Shown here one piece after another: positions 16,929 through 25,918 of a DNA stretch of 64,000 nucleotides (the stretch's first letter is position 1; every line of letters begins with the position of its first letter). The notes below the pieces were generated by a model. That model searched no databases. It saw only the letters and a program-made list of their open reading frames with translations, and was not told the origin of the DNA. Both the position numbers and the translations under genes were made by a program. Source of the DNA: Fibrivirga algicola (GTDB lineage Bacteria; Bacteroidota; Bacteroidia; Cytophagales; Spirosomataceae); NCBI RefSeq assembly GCF_011742925.1, contig NZ_WAEL01000004.1:310001-374000 (forward strand). The letters are read 5' to 3'.

Positions 16929-19900
16929 ATGAATAACCTCTCTGTCAGAAGGTTTTTCCAAACGGCAGTAGCGACCTGTAGCAGTTCGTTCAACGCGTTT
17001 GTGGTGCTGTTGCTACTGGGAACATTCCCGGCACTTGCGCAGGACCAAACGATAACAGGAACAGTCTCGGAAGTTGATGGCTCACCCCTACCCGGTGTAA
17101 CAGTTGCGCTGAAAGGAACGACTCGCGGTGCGAATACGGACGCCACGGGTTCATTCCGTATTCAGGCTCCAGCCACCGGTACGCTGGTATTTAGTTTTGT
17201 GGGCAAGACCCCACAAGAAGTAGTCATTGGCAACAAGACAACTATCAACGTAACGCTGGCCGATGATTCAAAATCGCTGCAGGAGGTTGTTGTTACGGGT
17301 TACGGTACGCAACGCCGTAAAGACCTGACAGGCTCGATCGCTTCGATTTCGTCGGAGGAATTCCAAAGGGGTAATATCGTAGCGCCAGAGCAACTCATTG
17401 CCGGTAAACTGGCTGGTGTGTCAATTACGCCACCAAGCGGCCAGCCCGGCGGTGGTAGCACCATTCGTATTCGGGGCGGTTCATCGCTCAACGCCAGTAA
17501 CGATCCGCTTGTGGTTATTGATAACGTACCTGTCGATAACACGGGAATTTCGGGCGCTGCCAACCCGCTTAGCCTGATTAACCCGAATGATATCGAAACC
17601 TTTACGGTGTTGAAAGATGCCTCGGCGGCGGCTATCTACGGGGCTCGTGCTGCCAATGGCGTTATCCTGATCACGACAAAGAAAGGGGCAACGGGTGCAC
17701 CAAAGATCAGCTTTAACTCGCAAGTGTCGATTTCTAAAATTGCGAAAAAGGTGGCTGTGTTAAATGGCGAGCAGTTTCGGTCGCTTATCAATGACGTAAC
17801 GCCTGCCACTGGCTTTACCACGCCTGAGCAACGCTCACTGACTAGCGGCACGACCAGCACTGACTGGCAAGACCAGATTTATCAGTTGGGTATCAGCAAT
17901 GATAACAACGTAGCGGTAGCTGGCTCGTACCTAAATATCCCCTACCGCGTATCGTACGGATACACGACACAAAACGGCATTTTGAAGACGTCGAACTTTC
18001 AGCGTCATTCAGTGGCAATTAACCTCTCGCCCCGGTTCCTGAACAACGACCTGCGGGTTGAAGTGAGCGCGAAAGGATCGATTGTAAACAACCGATTTGC
18101 TGATCAGGGTGCCATTGGTGCGGCGATCAGCTTCGACCCAACCAAACCCGTGTTAAGCGGCAACGCTAACTACGGCGGTTTATACGAATGGCTCGATCCG
18201 ACAACAGGCCGTCCAAACGGGCAGGCTACCCGCAATCCACTGGGCTTGCTGTACGACAAAGAAGACCGTAACCAGATCAACCGGCTGGTTGGTAACGTGC
18301 AGCTCGATTACCGTATGCCATTCCTGCGCGAGCTACGGGCCAACCTGAACTTAGGTCTCGACATCTCGTCGACCGACGGCCGCATTCAGGTGCCTGCTTT
18401 TGCTGCTTCCAACTACGGTCGTGGTCAGGGTCGTCCGGGCATTACCGGTGATTTTGCCACAACGGGTGGTATCGACCGCGTTTACTCGCAAACCCGCACG
18501 GGCAAAACCCTGGAGTTTTACCTCAACTATGCTAAAGATCTGAAGAGCATCCGGAGCCGCATTGATGCAACGGGTGGTTACTCATACCAGGATTTTGTGC
18601 GCGACGAACCAGCCTATGCCGACAACATCGCCAACGGTGCTCAGTACAATCCGGCCGGTAACCCATTCAACACTCAGTATACATTGCTCGCCTTCTTTGG
18701 TCGGGTAAACTACACGTTCAACGATAAGTATGTGATAACAGGTACCATTCGCCGCGACGCTACTTCTCGTTTTGGTCAGAACGCCCGTTGGGGTTGGTTC
18801 CCGTCGCTGGGAGCATCGTGGAGCATTAAGGATGAGAACTTCCTGAAAGATTCAAAAACGATCTCGGCTCTGAAACTGCGTGTTGGGTACGGTGTAACGG
18901 GTCAGCAGGATTTTCCGGCTGGTGTGAGTAACTACCCATACCTGCCAACGTACCTGATCTCGGATCCTACGGCTCAATATCAGTTCGGCAACACATTTAT
19001 CCGTACTCTGCGGGCGGGTGGTTATGACGCTAACATTAAGTGGGAGGAGACGGAGTCGGTCAATGCCGGTTTAGACTATGCCCTGCTCAACGGCCGTATT
19101 TCGGGTAGCATCGACGTGTACAACAAGCTGTCTAAAGACCTGCTGGCTACGATTCCAGTAGCGGCTGGCTCAAACCTGACCAACCAGATTCTGACCAACG
19201 TGGGTACGTTGCAAAACCGAGGTATCGAATTCCTGGTAAACACTACGCCTATTCAGCGCGAAGGGCTAACCCTGGACGTTGGATTCAACTACACGTACAA
19301 CGAGAACAAGATCACCAAGCTGACCAAGGTACCAACACCAAACGATCCGGGTATTCTGGTCGGTGGTATTTCGGGAGGTACGGGCAACACCATCCAGATT
19401 CAGACGGTAGGTTACCCAACCAATACGTTCTACGTGAACCGGCAGGTGTACAACGCCAACGGTCAGCCAATCGAAGGGGTGTATGAAGACGCTAATAACA
19501 GCGGATCAATTACCATCGATGACCGGTATCGCTACAAATCGTCGAACCCGGTTCAACTGTTCGGTTTCACCACAAACCTGACCGTTGGTAAGTTCAACGC
19601 GGGTCTGGTACTGCGCGGAACGGCTGGCAACTACGTGTATAATAACGTTCGCGCCAACACCGGTACGACGCAAAGCCTGGTGAACTCACTCGGCTTCTTG
19701 TCGAATGGTTCGGCCAATGTGCTCGATACGCGTTTCCGTTCGCAGCAGTTCTTCTCGGATTACTACGTAGAGAATGCGTCGTTCCTGCGGCTCGACAACC
19801 TGAACTTCGGCTATAATTTTGGTCGGGTTATCGACAGCCGGGCCAGTCTGCGCCTGAATGCGACGTTCCAGAACTTGTTTGTGATCACGAAATACTCGGG

Positions 19901-19988
19901 CCTTGATCCGGAGATTTCGGGTGGTATCGACAACAACTTCTACCCACGTCCACGGATTGGCACGCTGGGTCTCACTCTTGACTTCTAA
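16929..19988 (+). CDS. susC: SusC/RagA-family TonB-dependent outer-membrane transporter
   Basis: About 1019 residues from the ATG at 16929 (MNNLSVRRFFQ). A TTG at 16866 would overlap the promoter region. A signal peptide is followed by a CarboxypepD_reg-like domain (TITGTVSEVDGSPLPGVTVALKGT), the TonB box/plug region (LQEVVVTGYGTQRRKDLTGSIASI, with ANDPLVVIDNVPV and IYGARAANGVILITTKKG), and a long beta-barrel ending LGLTLDF with the terminal Phe. SusC-type channels import oligosaccharides with the SusD lid. The genes that follow (SusD, SusE-like, GH13) and the starch-binding regulator upstream point to malto-oligosaccharides as the substrate. Confidence 0.95.
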   Translation: MNNLSVRRFFQTAVATCSSSFNAFVVLLLLGTFPALAQDQTITGTVSEVDGSPLPGVTVALKGTTRGANTDATGSFRIQAPATGTLVFSFVGKTPQEVVIGNKTTINVTLADDSKSLQEVVVTGYGTQRRKDLTGSIASISSEEFQRGNIVAPEQLIAGKLAGVSITPPSGQPGGGSTIRIRGGSSLNASNDPLVVIDNVPVDNTGISGAANPLSLINPNDIETFTVLKDASAAAIYGARAANGVILITTKKGATGAPKISFNSQVSISKIAKKVAVLNGEQFRSLINDVTPATGFTTPEQRSLTSGTTSTDWQDQIYQLGISNDNNVAVAGSYLNIPYRVSYGYTTQNGILKTSNFQRHSVAINLSPRFLNNDLRVEVSAKGSIVNNRFADQGAIGAAISFDPTKPVLSGNANYGGLYEWLDPTTGRPNGQATRNPLGLLYDKEDRNQINRLVGNVQLDYRMPFLRELRANLNLGLDISSTDGRIQVPAFAASNYGRGQGRPGITGDFATTGGIDRVYSQTRTGKTLEFYLNYAKDLKSIRSRIDATGGYSYQDFVRDEPAYADNIANGAQYNPAGNPFNTQYTLLAFFGRVNYTFNDKYVITGTIRRDATSRFGQNARWGWFPSLGASWSIKDENFLKDSKTISALKLRVGYGVTGQQDFPAGVSNYPYLPTYLISDPTAQYQFGNTFIRTLRAGGYDANIKWEETESVNAGLDYALLNGRISGSIDVYNKLSKDLLATIPVAAGSNLTNQILTNVGTLQNRGIEFLVNTTPIQREGLTLDVGFNYTYNENKITKLTKVPTPNDPGILVGGISGGTGNTIQIQTVGYPTNTFYVNRQVYNANGQPIEGVYEDANNSGSITIDDRYRYKSSNPVQLFGFTTNLTVGKFNAGLVLRGTAGNYVYNNVRANTGTTQSLVNSLGFLSNGSANVLDTRFRSQQFFSDYYVENASFLRLDNLNFGYNFGRVIDSRASLRLNATFQNLFVITKYSGLDPEISGGIDNNFYPRPRIGTLGLTLDF

Positions 19989-19999
19989 ACGACAAATAT

Positions 20000-20076
20000 C
20001 CCCAACCCTCTAAAGGGGGCTAATGCGCTGCTTATTTATCGCGCGAAGCACTAACCCCCTTCTAGGGGGTTGGGGG
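20000..20076 (+). repeat. Imperfect inverted repeat in the susC-susD gap
   Basis: CCCCAACCCTCTAAAGGGGG at the left pairs with CCCCCTTCTAGGGGGTTGGGG at the right, and the pairing continues inward through TAATGC/GCACTA, with a short AT loop. Each arm also folds on itself (C-run/G-run). It is probably an RNA processing or partial termination element that lowers susD relative to susC expression; it could also be a copy of a dispersed repeat. Confidence 0.7.
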
Positions 20077-20092
20077 TAAACCAACTACTGAT

Positions 20093-21667
20093 ATGTTTAA
20101 ATTAACGATAAAAGCAGGTATGCTGGTTGCCGCCATGGCGATGGCTGCGTCGTGTGTCAATGACCTCGACCGCGTACCTAAATACGAAGTGACGTCGGCT
20201 TCGGTATACGCCGATTTCGCAAACTACAAGCCGGTACTGGCTCGTCTGTATGCCACCCTGGCCGTTAGCGGTCAGCAGGGGCCTTCGGGTAAGCCCGACA
20301 TTTCGGGCATCGATGAGGGCACGTCCAACTACATGCGGTTACTCTGGAAACTACAGGAGCTACCCACCGACGAGGCTAAAATTGCCTGGAACGATGCCAC
20401 CATTCAGGACATCAACAAGATGACCTGGACCTCGAGCGACGGCTTTATCACGGCCATGTACAACCGGATTTTCTACATGATCTCACTGTCAAATGAGTTC
20501 ATCCGGGAAACGTCTGACGCCAAACTGAGCGAACGGGGCATCACCGGTCAAAATGCGGCCGATGCCAAAACGTACCGGGCTGAAGCTCGCTTTCTGCGTG
20601 CTATGGCGTACTTCCACGCCATCGATATGTTCGGTACGGTGCCATTCGTGACTGAGGCTGATGCACCAGGTTCATTCCTGCCCCGTCAGGCAACGCGCGT
20701 GGAGCTGTTCAACTATGTAGAAAGCGAACTGAAAGCGATTGAGACCGAACTGGCGGCTCCCGGTGCTGCTGAGTATGGTCGCGCTGATCGCGCCGCTGCA
20801 CAGGCTATTCTGGCTCGTATGTACCTGAACGCACAGGTATACATTGCTCAACCCAAGTTCACGGAGGCTATCACGTACGCCAAGAAGGTGATCGATTCGG
20901 GTGTCTACAAACTCGAACCAACGTATCAGAACCTGTTTACGGCGGATAACAACCTGTCGAAAGAGATCATTTTCCCGATTGCGTTCGACGGTACACGTAC
21001 CCAGACCTACGGCGGCATGACGTTCCTGGTGCATGCGCAGGTAGGTGGCTCAATGAACGTGAACAACTACGGCGTCAACGGTGGCTGGGCAGGCATTCGC
21101 TCTACCCAGAAGCTGGCTGATGTATTCCCCGACGTGACTGCCACGGCCGACAAGCGGGGTACGTTCTACACAGATGGGCAGCAGCGCGAAGTAAACGACC
21201 TGGGTACGTTCACAGATGGCTTTGCCGTTTCGAAATACAAGAACGTTACGTCGACGGGTAGGGCTGGTTCTGATCTTCAGTTTGTTGATACCGATTTCCC
21301 GTTGATTCGTCTGGCCGATATGTACCTGACCTACGCCGAAGCCGTATTGCGCGGCGGAACGGGTGGCGATCAGGCAACGGCGATCAGCTACGTGAATCTG
21401 CTTCGCACTCGGGCTAAAGCAGCAACGGTGACATCGATTAACCTCGAATTCATCCTGGCCGAGCGTGCCCGCGAGCTGTATTGGGAAGGCTACCGCCGCA
21501 CCGATCTGATTCGCTACGACCGGTTTACGACGAATGTGTATCTGTGGCCATTTAAAGGTGGTACAAAAGAAGGCCGTGCCGTTGATGCCCGGTTTAATCT
21601 GTACCCAATTCCGGCAACAGACCTGGTGGCCAACCCCACGTTGAAGCAGAATAACGCAGGCTATTAA
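20093..21667 (+). CDS. susD: SusD/RagB-family outer-membrane lipoprotein
   Basis: A 524-residue protein. The lipobox MAASC places a lipid-modified Cys at residue 21. The SusD helical repeat core is visible in YRAEARFLRAMAYFHAIDMFGTVPFV, the AAAQAILARMYLNAQVY TPR-like helix, and the C-terminal LEFILAERARELYWEGYRRTDLIRYDRF block that marks the family. It caps the SusC channel from the cell surface and binds the glycan. The partner susC lies 105 bp upstream and the SusE-like gene 122 bp downstream, with a long hairpin in each gap. Confidence 0.95.
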   Translation: MFKLTIKAGMLVAAMAMAASCVNDLDRVPKYEVTSASVYADFANYKPVLARLYATLAVSGQQGPSGKPDISGIDEGTSNYMRLLWKLQELPTDEAKIAWNDATIQDINKMTWTSSDGFITAMYNRIFYMISLSNEFIRETSDAKLSERGITGQNAADAKTYRAEARFLRAMAYFHAIDMFGTVPFVTEADAPGSFLPRQATRVELFNYVESELKAIETELAAPGAAEYGRADRAAAQAILARMYLNAQVYIAQPKFTEAITYAKKVIDSGVYKLEPTYQNLFTADNNLSKEIIFPIAFDGTRTQTYGGMTFLVHAQVGGSMNVNNYGVNGGWAGIRSTQKLADVFPDVTATADKRGTFYTDGQQREVNDLGTFTDGFAVSKYKNVTSTGRAGSDLQFVDTDFPLIRLADMYLTYAEAVLRGGTGGDQATAISYVNLLRTRAKAATVTSINLEFILAERARELYWEGYRRTDLIRYDRFTTNVYLWPFKGGTKEGRAVDARFNLYPIPATDLVANPTLKQNNAGY

Positions 21668-21677
21668 ATTAATTTGA

Positions 21678-21751
21678 CGTTTGTCGTTTTTGGTTGTGCC
21701 GCCACTGAGTACTAATTCCTGGAGTAGCAACACAACTAGAAACGACAAACG
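21678..21751 (+). repeat. 21-bp inverted repeat with G-U pairs in the susD-susE gap
   Basis: Arms 21678-21698 and 21731-21751 pair at all 21 positions as plus-strand RNA: 19 Watson-Crick and two G-U pairs. Read from the minus strand, those two positions would be A-C mismatches, so the structure is best as sus mRNA. The loop is 32 nt and no T-tract follows. A role in mRNA processing or stability is more likely than termination. Confidence 0.7.
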
Positions 21752-21789
21752 ACAAGCCATAAACCCAACTAAAAATCAACTCTATTGAT

Positions 21790-23100
21790 ATGAAATCGCT
21801 ACTTAAACGCTTTGTGGTTGCCGCGTCAGCGTTGCTGGTGTTTGCAGCCTGTCAGAAAGAAGAGGAAAAACTCATTCTCGATTTTTCGGCAGTCCCCGTT
21901 GTGAGCGTGTCAGCTCCATCGGTTGTACTGGTTAAAGAGAACGCCGATAAAGATGCCCTGACCATTAGCTGGCCCAAGCCAAATTACGGCTATAATGCCG
22001 CCGCCAACTACACGATCATGATCGATAAGAAGGGTGGTGATTTTTCAAAAGCTGCATCAATGAATGTTGGCACAGGTTTGTCAAAAACATTCAAAGGAGC
22101 CGAACTCAATAGTCTGCTACTGGGTCTGGGACTAACTCCGGCTACAGCGGCTGATATCGACGTGAAGGTAATGTCGGCGTTAGGTGGCCGCACTATTTTA
22201 TCGTCGGCACTGGCTACAGTGAAAACAACACCTTACCTCGACCGCCTCGACCTAAGCTCGCCCTGGGGCCTGGTAGGTAGTGCTACGGCCAACGGCTGGG
22301 ATGGCCCCGATCAGCCCTTTTACAAGACAGAAACACCGGGCATATTTGTCGCTTATGTAAACCTGATTGACGGTGACATCAAAATCCGTCAAGACAATAA
22401 ATGGGAGGTAAACTACGGTGGTTCGGCTGGTAAGCTATCCGCTGGTGGCGATAATATCAAAGTAACGGCAGGTACGTATAAAGTGACCTTCAATCTAAAC
22501 GCATCTTCCTACGCTGTTGAGAAATTCTCATGGGGTGTTGTTGGTGATGCAACCCTAAACGGCTGGAACGGGCCCGATCAGAACCTGACTTACGACCCTT
22601 CGACCGATCAGTGGTTCACGCTGACTACCCTGAAAGCCGGCGACATCAAAATTCGCCAAAATAACGACTGGGCGGTCAACTACGGTGGCTCAGCTGGTAA
22701 GCTGTCTGCTGGCGGCGACAACATTAAGATCACCACACCAGGTACATACCTGATTGTGGCCGATCTGAAGCCAACTGGTCTGAAATACACGCTGACTGCA
22801 ACTAAAGTCTGGGGCTTGGTAGGTGATGCTACGCCAAATGGTTGGGACGGTCCCGATCAGGCATTCCGGCCAGACTTGTCGAAAGACGGCGTCTGGACTC
22901 TAACCGGTGTAAAGCTTAAAGTGGGCGAGATGAAAGTTCGGGCCGACAACAAATGGGATACCAACTACGGCGACGATGGAGCTAATGGTACGCTGGAATT
23001 GAACGGTGCTAACCTAAAAGTGGCCGCCGCAGGTACGTACGATATCCTGCTTGACTTCTCGAATGCAACCGCCCCAAAGATTACCATTACGAAAAAATAG
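21790..23100 (+). CDS. SusE/SusF-like starch-binding outer-membrane lipoprotein
   Basis: A 436-residue lipoprotein (lipobox FAAC, Cys at residue 20). An N-terminal Ig-like SusE domain covers about residues 30-150. Three tandem starch-binding modules follow, each opening WG-V/L-VG-x-AT-x-NGW-x-GPDQ and two containing the near-identical IKIRQ-x-N-x-W-x-VNYGGSAGKLSAGGDN. SusE and SusF of Bacteroides hold amylopectin at the cell surface through such modules. Modules 1 and 2 remain alike at the DNA level and are offset by 267 bp (89 codons), indicating recent duplication or gene conversion. It is the last surface component of the sus operon before a strong terminator. Confidence 0.9.
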   Translation: MKSLLKRFVVAASALLVFAACQKEEEKLILDFSAVPVVSVSAPSVVLVKENADKDALTISWPKPNYGYNAAANYTIMIDKKGGDFSKAASMNVGTGLSKTFKGAELNSLLLGLGLTPATAADIDVKVMSALGGRTILSSALATVKTTPYLDRLDLSSPWGLVGSATANGWDGPDQPFYKTETPGIFVAYVNLIDGDIKIRQDNKWEVNYGGSAGKLSAGGDNIKVTAGTYKVTFNLNASSYAVEKFSWGVVGDATLNGWNGPDQNLTYDPSTDQWFTLTTLKAGDIKIRQNNDWAVNYGGSAGKLSAGGDNIKITTPGTYLIVADLKPTGLKYTLTATKVWGLVGDATPNGWDGPDQAFRPDLSKDGVWTLTGVKLKVGEMKVRADNKWDTNYGDDGANGTLELNGANLKVAAAGTYDILLDFSNATAPKITITKK

Positions 23101-23129
23101 AAATTGATTGAACCACACTTCATTGACAC

Positions 23130-23160
23130 CTCGCCAGACTTCTGTTTGGCGAGTTTTTTT
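23130..23160 (+). terminator. Intrinsic terminator of the sus operon
   Basis: CTCGCCA pairs with TGGCGAG around a 10-nt loop, followed by seven T. It ends the susC-susD-susE transcript, so the GH13 gene behind it needs its own promoter or read-through. Confidence 0.85.
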
Positions 23161-23175
23161 GTGGCAAATCAAACC

Positions 23176-23202
23176 TATACGGTCTCAGAGACCTTATACG
23201 GT
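23176..23202 (+). promoter_or_regulatory. Operator-like repeat upstream of the GH13 gene
   Basis: A direct repeat TATACGGT occurs at 23176 and 23195, 19 bp apart, and a near-palindrome GGTCTCAGAGACC (23181-23193) overlaps it. The spacing of about two helical turns suits a dimeric regulator. No known operator is recognised. Confidence 0.4.
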
Positions 23203-23225
23203 AATAATCAACAACGCTTGCCACC

Positions 23226-24770
23226 TTGACACCCGAAGTTCTTACCCATACGCCTACCGTTGGCACCAAAATCGTCGGCGCTTCCGGCGTACATTACGAG
23301 TTGTTTGTCCGTGCCTTTGCCGATAGTAATAACGACGGTATCGGCGACCTGAACGGCGTTACCCAAAAACTGGATTACCTGCGCGATCTGGGCATTTCGG
23401 CCATCTGGCTCATGCCCATCAACCCCTCGCCGACCTACCATAAATACGATATCACCGACTTCTACGGTATTGACCCCGACTACGGTACGTTGGCTGACTT
23501 TCGGCGCTTGATCGAAGAGGCGCACAAACGGGATATTGCGGTACTAATGGACCTGGTCATTCACCATACCAGCATCAAACACCACTGGTTTCAGGAGGCG
23601 GCTAAAGGGCCCGATAATCCGTATCGCTCCTTCTACAAATGGATGCTTCCAGATGAGATAAAACGCCGGAATCTGGCCACCCGAGACATCACCGCCGACT
23701 CGAACGAGCGCAGCCCCTGGCACTATGTACCTGGAGCTAACACCAAAAATCCCGCTACCGAAAAATACTACGGCATGTTCTGGAGCGGCATGCCTGACCT
23801 GAACTTCGACCATCGGCCGCTGCGCGAAGAAATCTATAAGATCGTGCGCTACTGGCTCACGGAGGTCGGCGTCGACGGGTTCCGGCTCGATGCCGCCCGG
23901 CATTTATACCGCGAAGCCGAAGAGCCCAAGAATCACCAGTTTTGGGAGGAATTCGGGCAGGTAGTGCAGGCGGCGAAGCCCGGCGCATACTTGGTCGGTG
24001 AAGTCTGGACCCGCCCCAGTAAGGTGGCTCCTTATTTCCGGGGCTTACAGGCAAACTTCAACTTTGACCTGGCACTTGAGTTGGAAGAAATCATTCGGCG
24101 GGGTAACGACGAGAACGACGTAATGGCCTTTCTGCATGAAACCCAGTTGGCCTACGGGGAAGTCAACGATCAATTTATCGACGCGCTGATTTTATCGAAC
24201 CATGACCAGAACCGGATTGGTAGCCTGCTGAAAGGTGACCAGAATAAACTGAAAGTGGCCGCCAACCTGCTGCTCACACTGCCCGGCAATCCCTATCTGT
24301 ATTATGGCGAAGAGATCGGCATGCTTGGCATGAAGCCCGATGAGCATATCCGTGAACCGTTCATCTGGAACGTCGGCAAAAACGATCCCAACCGCGCCCG
24401 GTGGATGCCCGCCCGCTACTCAACCAGCCGCACAGTGCGGCCCCTGGCACAGCAACAGACCGATCCCACGTCGCTGTTTCAACATTACAAACGGCTGATC
24501 GCCTTTCGGAATGGGCATCCAATTCTGACTGATAACCGCAGCCGCCTGCGGTTAAGTGGTATCCGGCAGAAAGGGATCATTGCCTTTGGCCGGCAGAATG
24601 CCCAGGGAAGCGTTTGGATTGTGCAAAATTTGAGCAAGTCGCCGATCAATGTGGTGTTATCGGCCGCTGAGCAAGCCGTTGACGCTGTTCAATTTCATAC
24701 CCTTCCAAGTACGTTGCTGACTAAAGGCACCCTGGCACTTCCTGCCTTTGGCCTGGCGGTATTGGGCTAA
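23226..24770 (+). CDS. GH13 alpha-amylase-family glycosidase, cytoplasmic
   Basis: A 514-residue (beta/alpha)8 enzyme. Catalytic residues are D222 (GFRLDAARH), E259 (VGEVW) and D327 (SNHDQNR), and the conserved region I is DLVIHHTS. The opening VHYELFVRAFADSNNDGIGDL and YHKYDITDFYGIDPDYGT are seen in the intermediate group of amylases, oligoglucosidases and trehalose synthases. There is no signal peptide, so it should hydrolyse or rearrange imported malto-oligosaccharides in the cytoplasm. The only start before the domain is a TTG at 23226. It follows the sus terminator by 66 bp and has its own terminator-like hairpin. Confidence 0.9.
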   Translation: MTPEVLTHTPTVGTKIVGASGVHYELFVRAFADSNNDGIGDLNGVTQKLDYLRDLGISAIWLMPINPSPTYHKYDITDFYGIDPDYGTLADFRRLIEEAHKRDIAVLMDLVIHHTSIKHHWFQEAAKGPDNPYRSFYKWMLPDEIKRRNLATRDITADSNERSPWHYVPGANTKNPATEKYYGMFWSGMPDLNFDHRPLREEIYKIVRYWLTEVGVDGFRLDAARHLYREAEEPKNHQFWEEFGQVVQAAKPGAYLVGEVWTRPSKVAPYFRGLQANFNFDLALELEEIIRRGNDENDVMAFLHETQLAYGEVNDQFIDALILSNHDQNRIGSLLKGDQNKLKVAANLLLTLPGNPYLYYGEEIGMLGMKPDEHIREPFIWNVGKNDPNRARWMPARYSTSRTVRPLAQQQTDPTSLFQHYKRLIAFRNGHPILTDNRSRLRLSGIRQKGIIAFGRQNAQGSVWIVQNLSKSPINVVLSAAEQAVDAVQFHTLPSTLLTKGTLALPAFGLAVLG

Positions 24771-24777
24771 CAAGGGG

Positions 24778-24819
24778 GTTGCTGGCAACAGGACCAAAGT
24801 AGTGCCTGTAGCCAGCAAC
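24778..24819 (+). terminator. Hairpin after the GH13 gene
   Basis: GTTGCTGGC pairs with GCCAGCAAC, and an inner ACAGG/CCTGT stem lies inside. No clear T-tract follows, so termination strength is uncertain. Confidence 0.6.
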
Positions 24820-24868
24820 ACTCCCAACTCCCAGCCGTATTCAATTACCCATTTACCCATTTAGGAAG

Positions 24869-24876
24869 TACATTTG
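24869..24876 (+). promoter_or_regulatory. -7 promoter box upstream of pyrB
   Basis: TACATTTG matches TAnnTTTG, 26 nt before the pyrB ATG, giving a leader of about 20 nt with no room for a classical attenuator. Confidence 0.55.
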
Positions 24877-24902
24877 CCAAATCGTCGCCCCCGCCGCGCC
24901 CC

Positions 24903-25826
24903 ATGCCGCAACTTAGTACGCGCCACCTGCTTGGCATTAAAGACCTGAACCAGAACGACATTCAGCTTATTCTGGAGACAGCAACGCAATTCAAAGACGT
25001 TATTAACCGGCCGATCAAGAAGGTCCCGTCGCTACGGGACATCACGATTGCCAACGTCTTTTTTGAAAATTCGACCCGTACCCGCCTGTCGTTCGAACTG
25101 GCCGAAAAGCGCCTTTCGGCCGATGTTGTTAACTTTTCGGCGTCGGGTAGTTCCGTAAAAAAAGGTGAGACACTGCTCGATACCGTCAACAACATTTTGG
25201 CCATGAAGGTCGATATGATTGTGATGCGCCATAGCAGTCCCGGTGCACCGCATTACCTGTCGACACGCATACCGGCCAATGTGGTGAATGCAGGCGATGG
25301 CACCCACGAGCACCCGACGCAGGCCCTGCTCGACTCGTTTTCAATGCGCGAAAAACTGGGTGATCTGGCGGGGAAACGGGTGGCGATTATTGGCGATATC
25401 ACTCACTCGCGGGTGGCCCTGTCCAATATTTTCTGCTTACAGAAGCAAGGTGCCGACGTAATGGTTTGCGGCCCTACGACCCTGATTCCAAAACACATGG
25501 CCGCACTTGGGGTGCGTATCGGACACGATGTGCGCGAAGCTCTGCAGTGGTGCGATGTGGCCAACGTGCTTCGTATCCAGCTGGAGCGGCAGCAGATCAA
25601 GTATTTCCCCAGCCTACGCGAATACAGCCTCTACTACGGCATTAGTAAGCAAATGCTAGACGAACTTGACCGGCCGATCGTGCTGATGCACCCGGGGCCA
25701 ATAAACCGGGGGGTCGAACTTACCTCCGACGCGGCCGATTCGCCCCACAGCATCATCCTCGATCAGGTAGAAAATGGAGTAGCCGTTCGCATGGCGGTGC
25801 TGTACCTCCTGGCGCAGGAAAGGTAA
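24903..25826 (+). CDS. pyrB: Aspartate carbamoyltransferase catalytic subunit
   Basis: A 307-residue transcarbamoylase that makes N-carbamoyl-aspartate in pyrimidine synthesis. The carbamoyl-phosphate site STRTR is at residues 57-61, HEHPTQALLD follows, and the aspartate-binding part ends HPGPINRGVEL, with VAVRMAVLYLL at the C-terminus. Length and motif order are standard. No pyrI regulatory subunit or other pyr gene is adjacent. The 3' end leads into a 24-bp inverted repeat shared with the convergent LytTR gene. Confidence 0.95.
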   Translation: MPQLSTRHLLGIKDLNQNDIQLILETATQFKDVINRPIKKVPSLRDITIANVFFENSTRTRLSFELAEKRLSADVVNFSASGSSVKKGETLLDTVNNILAMKVDMIVMRHSSPGAPHYLSTRIPANVVNAGDGTHEHPTQALLDSFSMREKLGDLAGKRVAIIGDITHSRVALSNIFCLQKQGADVMVCGPTTLIPKHMAALGVRIGHDVREALQWCDVANVLRIQLERQQIKYFPSLREYSLYYGISKQMLDELDRPIVLMHPGPINRGVELTSDAADSPHSIILDQVENGVAVRMAVLYLLAQER

Positions 25827-25833
25827 TTTTTGG

Positions 25834-25918
25834 GTTTGCTGTGTGCGGTTTGACGTTACGCTGCTTCTCAACAAGTATGGTGATCTGGCAGTACAACGTC
25901 AAACCACACACAGCAAAC
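25834..25918. repeat. 24-bp near-perfect inverted repeat between pyrB and the LytTR gene
   Basis: Arms 25834-25857 and 25895-25918 match at 23 of 24 positions; the odd pair is C-A as plus-strand RNA and G-U as minus-strand RNA. The right arm touches the stop codon of the LytTR gene. The loop is 37 nt and no T-tract is present on either side. Confidence 0.7.

Noticed and set aside
21050-21760. 236-codon open frame on the minus strand
   Set aside because: Antisense to susD and the susD-susE hairpin; composition is typical of a shadow frame in GC-rich coding DNA.
22260-23090. Regularly spaced repeats that could suggest a CRISPR-like array
   Set aside because: The repeats are about 267 bp apart, in frame, and encode starch-binding modules of one protein.
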